Part shown: in pieces, positions 21,555-33,310 of the stretch | Numbering within the stretch: the stretch's first letter is position 1 | Layout of the letters: the number at the start of each line of letters is the position of its first letter | Origin: Owenia fusiformis | Lineage: Eukaryota > Annelida > Polychaeta > Sabellida > Oweniidae | Reading direction: 5' to 3' | DNA: 64,000 bases | Assembly: GCA_903813345.2 (NCBI GenBank) | Contig: CAIIXF020000012.1 | Span: 16,734,020 to 16,798,019, forward strand | Program-made: the position numbers and the translations under genes | Notes under the pieces: model-generated | Database searches by the model: none | Told to the model about the DNA's origin: nothing | Seen by the model: only the letters and a program-made list of their open reading frames with translations

Positions 21555-22470
21555 TTATTCATTAAACATTACATTGTAACTCTTTCCCTTGAGAACCATC
21601 TGTGGAATACATACACCAGTATTAGAGATTTTACACCCACTATAATCAACAAGTTTCACACATTTCTTATGTATCTTGGGTTTGTACTTCAAACTATCGT
21701 AATCTTTACGAGATAGTAGGTTGACCTTGGCTCCAGTGTCCAATTTGCAACACACAATTGTGTCATTGATGCTCATAGGAGCAATCCATTGATCATTGGA
21801 CGCTGGACCAGCTTACCTTACAACATTTACACTTGTATTTACACTAGAATTCACATTGGATATATTTTATGCATCCAAGGACACACCACTGATATAAGCC
21901 ATTATTATGGCCTCTGAAGTTGTATCTGGAGTTGTACACGTGGCATTGTTCAGCATATTTTCATAGTCGGATATATCATTAGGATTCAATACACCAACCG
22001 TTCCTGCAATATAGAATTCACCAGAATCGTCACTTGAGTATTCAGAAGAATGATAGTCAATCTGATGAACTTATTGAACCGATTGGCAGAGCGTCTTGAT
22101 TTGGCGAAGTGTCCCTTGCAGCCACAAATATGACATAGTTTATCGTATGCAGAGCATTTTTTTCGTGTGATTTCATACAGAAGTGACAGTTCTTTATCAT
22201 TTTCACTTGGCTTACAGCGGTTGGATTTGTATGACTACTGGATGACTATCCACTCGCAATAGATTTCATTTGTTGTTGAGCCATTTCGGAACTTCAACAG
22301 ATTTCTATGGCTTTCAGCTCAGTTAATTCTGTTTCTCGAAGTAGCCTTTCCTGAAGTCTCTGGTTATTTATTCCAATGACAATCTGATCTCTAAGATTAG
22401 ACAGTTCTTGATCCTTATAATTACATGTGAGGATTTTGGATTTCAAATCAACCAATTTCAGCTGCGTCTT
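21555..22470 (-). pseudogene. Gypsy gag C-terminus with zinc fingers and aspartic protease
   Basis: The Gag tail (LKSKILTCNYKDQELSNLRD, then IVIGINN and LTELKAIEIC, about 22470-22290) is followed by a cysteine/histidine region near 22200-22090 (CHFCMKSHEKKC then CHICGCKGHFA), a CCHC-like pair. The protease (21776-21555) has CKLDTGAKVNLLS with the catalytic DTGA. The element's RT should follow on the left but is absent. Frames are broken. It lies just after C2H2 copy 2 on the same strand. Confidence 0.72.
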
Positions 22471-22479
22471 CCTCCTTCT

Positions 22480-22942
22480 CGTCAAGGCAGGTCTGTACCC
22501 AATCCAACAATCTTGGGCTAGGACAGATTGGTCTGGTCCCTTGGCTGATCCCAGGGTTAGATCCAATGTCATGTCTGTCTTTTCATGTGTGTTACTGATG
22601 CCTGCAACATAGACGGCTCTGGCCCTTTTCCACAACAGTAATGGCCCTAAGAACGGGCCGGAGCCTCTTGGTTGGTGGCTCTTCACTGCATCTAGGAGAC
22701 ATGGCATGGTGTCTCAGCTGACGTAATCTTAGTTTCTCTATGTCATTTGGGCAGAACCAGGCCTCACAGCCCCACACCCCACAGTACTCTGTGTCCCTGT
22801 GGGCACATACTACATGCACATGCAGCGCCTCCTGTGTCTCGAAGGTCTGCCAACAGAAATATGCTCTGTCTCTATTCCATCCAGCTAGGGGCGCCACCTG
22901 TTCCTTGCAATACTGAAAGAGAACAAAGACATTTACAGGCAT
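22480..22942 (-). pseudogene. C2H2 zinc-finger exon 3' of Gypsy pol, copy 2
   Basis: It opens after a TTCTCTTTCAG acceptor at about 22920 (YCKEQ...GWNRDRAYFC). Next comes TQEALHVHVVCAHR and CGVWGCEAWF...LRLRQLRHH: two C2H2-type fingers aligned with copy 1 (13706-14325). The tail is out of frame but still recognisable (LLDWVQTCLDEKEE in another frame, against LLDSVQNCLDDKEK in copy 1). The intron-like spacer upstream (22980-23100) also aligns with 14390-14510, so the exon and its upstream spacer moved as one unit. Confidence 0.65.
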
Positions 22943-23529
22943 TCTTACCTTTGTCTCTGCTACTGTGCAAACTTTGACACCTGAACGGCTCTAAAGGCAC
23001 TTGTCATTACAATGGTGGTTAATATGATTATAAAATGTCATAATGAATATATATCTTTATTACTCAGCCTGACTCAATTCCTTGGGGACCCTAATTATAA
23101 TGTTGGTAATCGTCCTACAATCATAATATACACCCCAGTAAGATAAAAACTGAATTCTAAAAAATACCAGTGGCATATTCTTGTGCTATTTTATAGAATT
23201 CTTTGCCAATTGTATTTCAAACATGTAATACCTTGAATTCTTTTAAACACAACATTAAAAGGACCTTTTGGAAATGATGAATGAAAATATTATACATGTA
23301 TAAGATCACATTCTATTTAAATTAATTATTCCTATCAAGACTTCAAAGTTTCAGTATTGCATCTAGACAATTTAGATAATATATGTTATACATCATATGT
23401 TTTTGATTGCTCTGCAATAATTTTTGATATAAGCACTGACACGCCCAATTATTAAGGGTGTCAAGTGCACATGCTTTGTACATTCCATTGCTATATTATT
23501 ATGAAATAAAAAGAAATAAAAATACATCT

Positions 23530-24050
23530 CATACTCATCTAGCCAACCAGGTTTTTTATTTACGTTCCTGGCTCCTTTTCCCGAGACCTGGATTGGCTCA
23601 TTGACATCTGGTCGGTACATCTGTACATCAGTCCGTACGTCAGTTCGTCCGGGCAATAACTCAAACACTGTTGGGCCGAATTTGTTCATTTTGTAGACAT
23701 ATACCCAATAGGAGTACAAGTTCTGCTCGAAAGCCAATTTTCAAAATGGCCGCTCATGTAAAAATCCATTAATCTATTTAAAAATAGCCAATGCCTCATG
23801 AGTGGCTTCTAGAATCAGATTTTGTAGATCTTTGGGTACAACAATTTGCCAACTAGTTAAACCCAAATAAGTGTCAACCCACTTTCTATACAACATTCTC
23901 TTCTCAAGTTTCATCCTGTGCCACTGTCCCCAATATTGATTAAAGGTAAGTGACTTATTTGAAAGTATTGACCACTCAGGCCTTATCCCATTTGAGAGCC
24001 ATTTTATCAAAGTTGCCAAGACATCATCCTTCATCATCATCCAGCATTAA
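23530..24050 (-). pseudogene. Gypsy pol fragment, copy 2 (integrase N-terminal region and C-terminal tail)
   Basis: 24040-23774 reads RPEWSILSNKSLTFNQYW, then LYRKWVDTYLGLTSWQIVVP and ILEATHEALA, the sequence just before the integrase zinc finger. It is close to the same region of copy 1 (about 16720-16512). The tail VNEPIQVSGKGAR...KKPGWLDEYE (23620-23535) matches the copy 1 tail. The integrase core between them is deleted and replaced by sequence containing a dispersed repeat (23630-23760). Confidence 0.75.
23630..23760 (+). repeat. Dispersed repeat (GTCCGGGCAATAACTC family), copy 1
   Basis: GTTCGTCCGGGCAATAACTCAAA followed by TTCATTTTGTAGACAT... and ATGGCCGCT also appears at 44378-44490, where it adjoins the (CCGT)n tract. 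It probably inserted into the Gypsy fragment. Confidence 0.65.
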
Positions 24051-24390
24051 TAAATTGAGAATATCAGAGGTATATATCCGGTTATTACCCCCCCCCCCCT
24101 TTCGTATACATCACTTTGATCTAAGTGATCTTGAAAATATTCCTCAAATTCATTTCCTTTCAACTAAAATTTGGTCTAACCCTAATTTTGGATGGTGCTT
24201 TATCTTCATAAATAGGAAATGAATTATTTTGCAAGTTAAATTTAAACCTGCACATCGCTCCAAAATACAATATGTTGATAATATATTGTTTTTACATTTT
24301 CAAGCTCTAATATAAAGTTTATGTAAATAAAAATTGTTTTTTCTGCATAATATCAAAGAACAAGCATTTAGTTAAAAAAAATAAAAAAGT

Positions 24391-24462
24391 GATTGTGGGA
24401 CTCGAACCCGGGGCTCCTGCATGCTGAGCGAGCATTCTACCGCAAGGCTACCAAATTATTAT
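24391..24462 (-). tRNA. tRNA-Ala-like sequence (AGC at the anticodon position), probably a pseudogene or SINE head
   Basis: On the minus strand TAGCCTTGCGGTAGAATGC resembles the A box and D arm, TCAGCAT sits where an Ala anticodon loop (AGC) would be, and GGTTCGAGTCC is a good B box. A T-rich Pol III-type terminator follows (24375-24390). The acceptor stem and lower T stem do not pair, so a functional tRNA is unlikely. A tRNA-derived SINE or decayed tRNA gene fits better. Confidence 0.5.
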
Positions 24463-24691
24463 GAACGATGGGAGTAATGAAATGCTACTGATGTTGAATG
24501 CTATAATTCGGAGGTGACGTCACATTCTTAATTTAGAAACCTTCCAAAAATCACATCGTCGTCGACAATCGAAGCAATTCAATGAACAATCTTTGTAATG
24601 ACACATTTATCATAAGTATTTGTATACAAGATTTGCCCTATTTATTCATCATTCCATAATCTTTCATTAAGCTCAAAATGATAAAGTTCAC

Positions 24692-24722
24692 CCCCGAAAC
24701 AACCCAAAATTGCGTTTCGGGG
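24692..24722. other. Short perfect hairpin
   Basis: CCCCGAAAC and GTTTCGGGG form a 9-bp stem around a 12-base loop. No neighbouring gene gives it a role. Confidence 0.5.
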
Positions 24723-25402
24723 CAAACAGCAGCTTTTATCCCTAGTAAGGAGTATGATGACTACATTTGGAGCTATTTCAGGGATACCTTGCAGTTGGAG
24801 AAGAATTTTCTTTGGAAAAACGATTAGAGTTTCTCAAGATCTGTTTTATGATGGATCAGTGTTTAAAGGCCATAGGTTAGTCTTGGGACAACATATATGC
24901 TCCCGATTTTAATGGAGGCCTGAATGGAGAGACTGCTGCGGCCGTGGAGACCAGCTCCCATGAGTGCATACATGGTATTCCTTGCAGTACTTATTTTTCA
25001 GGTTAACATCAATACTTTTGCCTTTGCTGTCTCTTGTCACCCCTAGATGTTCAACAGTAGGTGTTTCAGCAATGTCAGACACCCTGAGTTTGAAGTTGAA
25101 ATCAGTTTGGGCTTGTTGGTAGTGAGAAAGTTGGTTTTAGAAGAATTAAAGTGATAATGTTCTTTGTTTGAGAAGTAGTATGCATCATGCACCATAGTTT
25201 GCATGTTATATTCATTTGTGCCATCATTCCACACTCTTTATTTGTTCTTATTGACTCATCAAAGCTACTCAATGTAGACAAACCCCACATATCTGATTCC
25301 ATTCAGTTTGTATGGATGCACTCTACCACAGGAAGGAGTTGGTGGCTGGTCGTCTCTAGTTTGGGGAATGTGTCTTGGTGGCATTTTGTCTATTTGGGCT
25401 GA

Positions 25403-25958
25403 AAAGTTCACTGTTGGGTATGAAGATTGTTTTTTTTATGATGGCTTGTACCATTGTTGACACGTCAGTTCTTGAGCCATATACTATTTATTTTGTCATA
25501 ATAAAGGTGTTTGTTGCTTCAGTATAGGTCGCAAGCTTCCATTTGTCACCATGCAACTTTCATGAATATCTCTCAGATTTATGTCACATGATTTTGTTTT
25601 CTCATGAACTTGACTAACAAAGTAACCAAGATAATAAATGTCACTCTTGACGTAAGAGGATTCACGAGTACTTCTCACTTCTGGAGTAGTCCACTTGCTT
25701 TCCATGGCACATACTCTCTTGTATGGTTTGTTATGGGTGGTAGGACACCAGATCTATCGTCACACACAACGTAATTATTTAACTTCACAACATTGTAGAG
25801 AAACCCTCTGTGAACATTTCAGAAGTCCTTCAATGAAAAGTTCACTGTTAAGTATGAAGACTGTTTTTATGATGGCTTGCACCTTTAATGACACCTCAGT
25901 TCTTGAGCCATATACTATTTATTTTGTCATAATAAAGGTGTCTGTTGCTACAAAATCA
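25403..25958. repeat. Direct duplication of about 120 bp, 436 bp apart
   Basis: 25403-25526 and 25839-25958 share AAAGTTCACTGTT through TAATAAAGGTGT with small indels. Surrounding ORFs (60-100 codons) resemble no known family. 24470-25400 holds nothing else assignable. Confidence 0.7.
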
Positions 25959-26009
25959 AAACCAATAAGTTTCTGCACATGTTGTGAATCCAGCTGTTAG
26001 GCTAGGCAA

Positions 26010-26360
26010 ATGGAAGTTTAACATCCCCAAAATTGCAACAGTTTTTAAATCATGCTTATATTGTATATTGATACCAGTTGAAAAACATATCAAAAATGTA
26101 GAAAAATATATGCAGTGGACAAATATGAAATGTCACATTCTAGGTACCCCCCTCCAAATTTGAGTATGGGATTGTAAATATTTTTTTATTTCAAAATGGG
26201 ATGCTCTTCTCAACTAAACGAGTAATATTATGATAGTTTACTGACATAAGAGCAACTTAAAATTGTTAACCAACTATTTGAGTGCAATAATTGGCATTTC
26301 TAGCCCCAAATATCTGAAAATAGGCCATCAAATAGCCCGAATTTAATATAACAATGTATT
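26010..26360. repeat. Inverted repeat arm P, partner at 32960-33310
   Basis: CATCCCCAAAATTGCAACAG, TGAAAAACATAT and GCAGTGGACAAATATGAAAT occur here and, reversed and complemented, at 33290-33130. Weaker similarity continues for about 350 bp. This is an old DNA-transposon remnant or an inverted pair of copies. Confidence 0.65.
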
Positions 26361-26889
26361 TATTTCTGTATCTATTCATCAGAATTGCATGAAAAAAATC
26401 AAGAAGGTTATTATACACCTGACCATTGTATTTGATAAGTATCAGGGTCATTAAGTGGATATTGAGGGTGAAAATAATATTTGAAATTTCAATATTTTAC
26501 CACACACACTTTTGGGGTGACCTTACTTTTGTTTAATTACTTCCAAGATATGTCATATTTGAACTCAATAGCACAACTAAATTATTTGTAAAGGCTTATT
26601 TTGTCCTGAAAACAGTTTTTTGATGTTTTCAGGAAAGGATTATGTAAAAAAAGTAGAAAAAACAGCAAATGCCAGGTGAAATATAGGGGAAGCCCTACTT
26701 TTAGTTGATAACTGCTAAATTATCAAATGTTTTTTCCTTCTAAATTCAATTTGATATATAATATTCCTTTTCTGGTAAAAGAGAGAACGATTTGTTAGAA
26801 ATTAGGTACAATCGGTGGTCTAAAAATATCCTTGAAAAGGCAACAAAATGTTAAATATCCCTGTCCCTGATATCAGTTTATTAATAAAA

Positions 26890-29800
26890 GCCAAAAAAGG
26901 TAACCCAACCAAATGTTTGTTAATAACCCAGTCATTCAGCATGGGTTTGACATCATATTTGGCACACTTACCTTGTTCAATGTTCTTTCATTCTACTAAA
27001 TGTCATTGATCTATCCTTAATAGTCACGATTTTATGGCCATTTACAAAATGTGCTCAAAATATCGAAATGTCTGAATGTGCCTAACCAGTGTAGACGCAA
27101 TGGTTTATTAATGGATGGTCTGTCAATTGACGGATGGGCCGTTCATAGAAAGATTTCCCAAATGCGCATGCCAATATAAATACTTCGTTTGACGTTTCAT
27201 CCGTCAAATAACGGGTACCTGTAATTCGATTCATGTTCTGTCAGTTTCTGAATCGTCCGTCAATTGACGGGTGTCCTAGGTGTCCTTTATTATCTTTATT
27301 ATCGCCCAGCATGGCCGAGGCCAGGGACCAGTTACAGATACTTACGTATAGAATATTTAAACTCCAATATGTTGCAATGTTTCATCCGTACATGAGATGG
27401 ACTTCACAGTTACTAGCTTGTACAGTGATAGTATTAGACATGTCAGATTATTTCTTGTTTAATAGCACGAACATTTAACTGACTGGAATAAGATCCCGGG
27501 AAGACGATCACTTGTTTATTAACCCTGGTCTTTTGTTGGTCATTTAAATCATTCTTTTATAAACCCCATTTTAGAATATATCCTTTCCATAATAACATTT
27601 TGTATAATTTGTGTATTCACACTATATCAAGACGAAATTACTGCTTGGGAACCAAGCCAAAGTTCATTCTTGTTTTGTAGTGTTTTTCACCTAAATATAT
27701 GCCAAATTTATTCATTGGACTTTAGCTATGAATGCATTCATTTCACATTTGTCATAGTCCCGGAGTCATTATATTTGCGTATTTATTTTTATTGATGTAA
27801 AATGTATTTTCTAAAGGTTCCTATCGAATTCCTTCAAAATGAAAAGTTTAGATTATATTAAAATAGTTATTCTCAATGCAATCGCATGAGGCAGTGTCAA
27901 TTTTATAACTATTGAAATAATTGAGATGTTGCCAATTTACTTTCTAAGTATAACATGAGTTGTGAATTTCGTAGTAAAATCTTCTAATCTGACTTATTGA
28001 AAAGCTCGTTGAATGAATTAATTCTCTTGTCTTAGTTTTTTCTTGAACAATGAAATCAAATTTATATTTGATTAGTCGGCTCATGACTGCATTCCACTAA
28101 AATAAGAGTTCACTTCAAAATGTAACGAAATATCACAGAAAGAAGAAAAAATATCAAAATTTTCTTCGAATTTATGATGCAAACAATGTCTTCTGCGATG
28201 TCCTTGAACAATTATATTAATTTGTTATTATATTTAATGAGAAATATATGTTTTAAATGAATAATGATAAATAAAATAATCGAAGACGGGTCTAATTCAT
28301 AATTTATGATAATGAGATACAGGCTTAGGTCAGAAGGTCAGACTTATTAGCCAATGAGAGTATCTCAAGATAGGTTTCATAAACATGCAATTCTAGAAGC
28401 TTTAGAGGGGGTCTTTCAAGGTAGGTTTTATAAGTATGTAATTCCACAAGATTTAGAAGGGGTCTTATGTTAATGTTTCTATTTGCAGAAGAAAACTCGG
28501 GAGAAAACTATAGATCAATTCAATATGTAATGGCTAAATCTATGGCCAGATGTATAGCAAATATTAAAAGATTTTTCTAAAGTGAACATTGCATGTTATC
28601 TGATGAAACTAGTTACATTAATTTGCCAAAAAGACAACCCATCAGGAGGGCAGGTATTGGATGTAAAAGCTTAAAATAGATCCATCACCATCGGAGGGTG
28701 GTTTATATTGGATGTAAAAGCCAGAAATTACAGTACATCTAATTGCAAACCTTAAACCACTCACTCCCTATCAGAATTGTTTGTTTTGGTGTTTATCCTG
28801 TGTACTGCGCTTCGTCTGAACTTATTGTATATTTTGAGTTAGCTGAGCAGTATAATAAGTACCAATGTGAGCTAGAAGTGCACAAAAAAGATCTCATCCT
28901 GACCACTTGTCATGGTGTAAGGTTTGAAAATATATTTACTGTAGTTTCTGCCGATCTTACATTTAATATCGTCTGTCAAACGACCAATGTCGTAATCGCT
29001 TTTGTTTTTTCATTTCTTGCTTTGTCTGTAGATAACAAATAGAAAAATGAAAATGTAAAATGAGTCAGGGAATGATTGTTTCCCAGTTCGTAAATTAACA
29101 TCAACTTTTTATTTCCTAAGATGAGGAAAACAGTTCTAAAATTCTGCGATGATCCATGGCAGGCAGTCCATTAATACGTACATTCCTTTCTTGGGACACA
29201 AATTTCTTACAACAGAAATACTATTGGTCCTCAGAGCGTAACATATTGCACTATACAATATAAAATCTTTGATTCTTCCTTTTTTATCGTGAATGAACGG
29301 TGAAGTTCTAGGCCTAAATATAAGATTGTATTTCTTATTATAGCGTGGAATCCTGAACTCAATGTAACTATTATTTACTAATAAACATGCGAATCATTTT
29401 TATTGCGTACACATATGTACATGCCAGACATACATGTATGGCTGAATTACACTCCCAAAATAATGCATGATGATGAAGAGATTTTCATGCTGGAATCAAC
29501 CAGCTGTCTTTAACAGGCTGTAAAATATTTAGCACACATAGAAATGTAAAAGCACACATGGAAAACATGCGTTGTATGCAGCACATTCGTCGGATGTAAT
29601 TGGTTTTTCTCCACAGCAGTAAATTAAATTCCAAGACATAAATAACTGACCCAGTCTTTTATTTTGCCGTTTTCCAATTCAAATTAACGGTTTTTTTCTT
29701 TATCCGTTAATTAACGGATGATAAAAAAATTGAAACAATTATCCGTCAATTGACGGACCATCCATTAATATAAACCATTGCGTCTACACTGCTAACTGAC

Positions 29801-30170
29801 TGGACATCAATACCACCATTTTTTTATTATCTGTGGACCTTTTTTCTATACTAACAACACTTGAAACATTAAAATAAGAGATAAGAATGAAGATGAGAAC
29901 CATGACACAAGATTTTTATGCTCCTGATTTGAACAACTACGTACGATTTGTTCAAGTTGGCCTCCAGGCATGACACTCATATCTCATGGCATGGTATAAA
30001 ATGGCCATAAAAATCGTGACCACTAGAGGTAGACCACTGAGACTGGGTAGATTGATAATACATTGACCAAGGCTCAATTCTGCCTAATATGACAGTAAAT
30101 CCATGCAGGATGACTGGACTGGGTTATTAAGATTTGTTTGGGTTACGTTTTTGGCTCGCCCTGTATCAAG
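26890..30170. mobile_element. Mariner/Tc-like remnant with about 160-bp inverted ends, carrying a nested 2.7-kb element
   Basis: GCCAAAAAAGGTAACCCAAC at 26899 and its inverse near 30165-30125 are followed inward by matching blocks (TAATAACCCAGTC, GCATGG, CACGATTTTATGGCCATTT) over about 160 bp. A third copy in inverted orientation lies at 33793-33690. The wording resembles mariner-type terminal sequence (CCAAAAAGGTAACCC). No transposase frame survives, because the interior is mainly the element at 27087-29791. Confidence 0.55.
27082..29796. mobile_element. 2.7-kb DNA transposon with palindromic subterminal sites, 5-bp duplication
   Basis: Element 27087-29791 has inverted ends CAGTGTAGACGCAATGGTTTA and more (about 48 bases). 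CTAAC is duplicated at 27082-27086 and 29792-29796. Near both ends the near-palindrome TCCGTCAATTGACGGA (or CCGTTAATTAACGG) is repeated. A 5-base duplication and CAG start would fit an hAT5-like group, but no transposase was found; the ORFs 27233-27478 and 28743-29042 have no recognisable domain. Internal tandem copies occur at 28360-28460 (about 62 bp) and 28630-28730. Confidence 0.7.
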
Positions 30171-30514
30171 GAAAAAGTGTTACTTTTGACTAAGGTGTTC
30201 TTAACCACACAGTGATATTGAGAAATGAAATGAAGAAGTTCAACTGAAGAATGTTGGATTTCAAGATGAAATTTAATAAAAAATGAGGAAAAGGTTTCTA
30301 CGTTAATAAATACTACTGAGTTAACTAGTGTAAATCCCTGGTCTTTATACAGGGCATGGCTCGATTATGTTATGTTCATTATCAAAAATGCTTTCCTTAA
30401 TTTTGTAATCTTAACCTTCATATATGTGTCTTAGAGAGCAAAAAATAATGCTGATTAAATAAACTAATATTATGTTGTAACAACAATCAGTTACAACCTT
30501 GTCTATCACCAGTC

Positions 30515-30789
30515 TTCATCAGGGGTGGATCTGGGAACCAACAAGGGGGGGGGGGCAAATTTCAGGTCTGAGAAAAAGATTTTTTTGGGCCCTTAAACCC
30601 CTAAAGTGGGCCCGAATTTTGAAATATTGAGGCCCATTTTCTTCAAAATTTGGCCTGAAATTATGACCAAAAAGGCCTACTTTTTATGGCCTTAAGGCCT
30701 TGTTTTGGTCCCAATTTTTATTCTGGGCTCACCCAAGGGGGCCCGGGCCCCCAGCCCCCCCCCCCCCCCCCAGATCCGCCAGTGTTCAT
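30515..30789. mobile_element. Short MITE, 265 bp, 5-bp duplication
   Basis: Element 30520-30784 has inverted ends CAGGGGTGGATCTGGG and CCCAGATCCGCCAGTG, with flanking TTCAT on both sides (30515-30519 and 30785-30789). The interior has G-runs and C-runs just inside the two ends (30545-30555 and 30754-30770) that could pair. Confidence 0.75.
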
Positions 30790-31184
30790 TATTTAGTCAT
30801 CATTATTTTCATGATCAGTTATGGAGGTATTTGCACAAATGCCTTTGCATACCTACTTCATAGAAGTACAATATGCCTTACACACACAATGGATGATCTC
30901 TGAGAGAGGGGAGCTGCATTTAGGCAATGGGAACAAACGTTTCGTTGCTTATTTCCCAGCAGTTTATTTCCCTCCCACTCCTGGATCTGATGGTACACTC
31001 TATTATTGTTGTTTTCCGCAGCATCAGAAGTTGGAGGAAGAACACGGGGCTGCAATAATTCAGATCTTGCTGCTCTCTTTTAATAGAATTTTTGAAGCCT
31101 AAGTTCATTTAGGGTTTCACCATTTTTCCACCATAAATTGACAAAATAGCATGTCCCTCTGCATTGACAGCCCTTAAGAAAAAA

Positions 31185-31345
31185 GCCATGGTAACCATGG
31201 TATTCCATGGTGCGTCCATGGTAATCCATGGTTTCCATGGTAATCCATGGTTTTCCATGGAAATTCATGGTTTTTCATGGTATTTTCCATGGAAATTCAT
31301 GGATACCCATGGTAATCTTCCATGGATATTTACCATGATTTTAAG
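31185..31345. repeat. CCATGG-rich minisatellite
   Basis: About 10-base units of the type CCATGGTAAT, each carrying the self-complementary CCATGG, repeat with variation across 160 bp. Because the core is palindromic, the array reads alike on both strands and short ORFs arise on each. Confidence 0.85.
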
Positions 31346-32474
31346 TGGTAATTGGTGGTTTGGTAATTGTTTTTTCATGAACATGCCATGTTTTTACCAT
31401 GACACTTGAGTTGTAAAATCAACAATTTTGGCAGGTTTTGTTTTACCAAAATTGAATCAATATTTTAACGAATGAATCCAAGCTGGATTGAGAATTAGTC
31501 TCATTAATCATAGATATAAGAATATGACACCCCCCCCCCCACCCCAAAATCTTTGAGAAAGTCAACCTTCTTGACAAAAGCTGGTTTCAGGCCTGAAATA
31601 CAACCATGTTTTTACAATCTGAATATATGTTTAGTACATTCTGCACATAGTGTCATATGACAAAGAACTGTTTACTTAATATTTTTTTAATTGATGATTT
31701 GACCCCACAATTAAAAGTAATAATTTGTTTGCTGGGATTTGCTATCATTTAACTTTGGCACTTATGTAAAAAAGACAAAATAAGTGATAAAATCAGCTCA
31801 CTGGATTCCCTTATTGCAGACTTAATAAACATTTTTACTTGGAGTAAATCCTATTTGGTTTTATTTGATCAACAATGAGGTTTTGACTTGCACTGTCTAC
31901 ACTCACAGACAATAATAATTACTGAAGAGTGAGCATTAGAAAGAGTAAGATTATCATATATAATAACAATTAAGATCAGAATATTTAAGAATTATGCAAA
32001 TGAATTCTTATAATCTGTTGTAAAGAGATTAATCTTTTGACATTAATTTGAGAGTTAAGACACCTAATTAACATGGAATAATGGCAACCGAATATTTAAA
32101 AATTATGCAAATGATTATTTATTCCTATTCAAAGACAAATCAATTTTAATTACTTATACTATGTTTCATGTTTTAAGCCAAATTGTGTTGTTAACCCCCT
32201 CCCCTTCCTTCATGCAACTTCTTTTTAAATATAATATTCTTACATAGACAAATTGAATTTTTATCACTTAGGTATAACATTTCAGTTTGCAGCCATAGGC
32301 TTGTGTTTAATCCCCCATCTCAATTTCAAGTCAAAATTCTGTAAAAGTATATACTTTTCTGTGGATTTTTTCAGATAATATGCTTATAAAAGTTGAATGG
32401 GACTTAATTTGGAGAAGTTCATTTAGAAATATAATGTATTATTCATTTTTCTGCTTCCAAAAGACCAAACAAAT

Positions 32475-32680
32475 AGCCCATGGAAAACCATGGACTTTCA
32501 AAAGATCAAAAGAATAATCATGGAAAACCATGGCTTTTGATTGCACTTTCCAAAACATCAAAGAAATAACCATGGAAAAGCATGGCTTTCGATTGCAATC
32601 AACCGTCTTCCATGGCTTTTGATTGCAGTTTTCTCAACTTCAAAGAAAGAAACCATGGTTTTTGATTGTATTCTCAAATG
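32475..32680. repeat. Second CATGGAAAACCATGG repeat cluster
   Basis: Four to five units start CATGGAAAACCATGG, followed by CTTTTGATTGCA and spacers of 40-60 bp. It is related in core motif to the 31185-31345 array. Confidence 0.75.
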
Positions 32681-32959
32681 TACGAAATGTAATTTAAGAA
32701 AATGAGTTATTTATTTCTTAAATTACTTCATATTGATTTTTAAAACTGAAAATTAAAGAAAGTATTGAAATAAAAAAGAGCTTGGGCTAGTTTGACTTAA
32801 TCTTTTTCAAAGGAAAGAAGTGTTTTCCCTAAAAAATAAGCAATCTCTATCTAGTCTTGATCTACACAAAACCAAATATGAAGTTCATATAAATATATAA
32901 CACCATGATTTTTTTCATGCTTTTCCGACAAACTGATCCTAAAATATCTAAATAGATAT

Positions 32960-33310
32960 GTGATAACATGCCTGTTTTGTGGCCTATTTTGTTATACTTT
33001 GGGGTCAAATGACCAATTACTGGTCTCAAAAATGATTAAAATAATATTTTAATTATTTGTGAATATGTGATCTATCATAATAAAGCTTGAATACTTGACT
33101 AAAGTATTCCATTTGGGAAGGAAAAATTGTTTCCTACCAATACTCAATTTTGGGGTAGGGTTGTAGGGGGTACCTAGGAAGTGAAATTTCATATTTGTCC
33201 ACTGCATACATTTTTCTACATTTTTAATATGTTTTTCAACTGATATCAATACATAATATAAGACTAATTTGAAAACTGTTGCAATTTTGGGGATGTTTGG
33301 GCCTTTTATG
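32960..33310. repeat. Inverted repeat arm P'
   Basis: Reverse-complement partner of 26010-26360 (the match is clearest over 33130-33290). Confidence 0.65.

Noticed and set aside
28743-29042. 99-codon plus-strand ORF inside the 2.7-kb element
   Set aside because: No family resemblance and no transposase motif. Kept only as part of the element.
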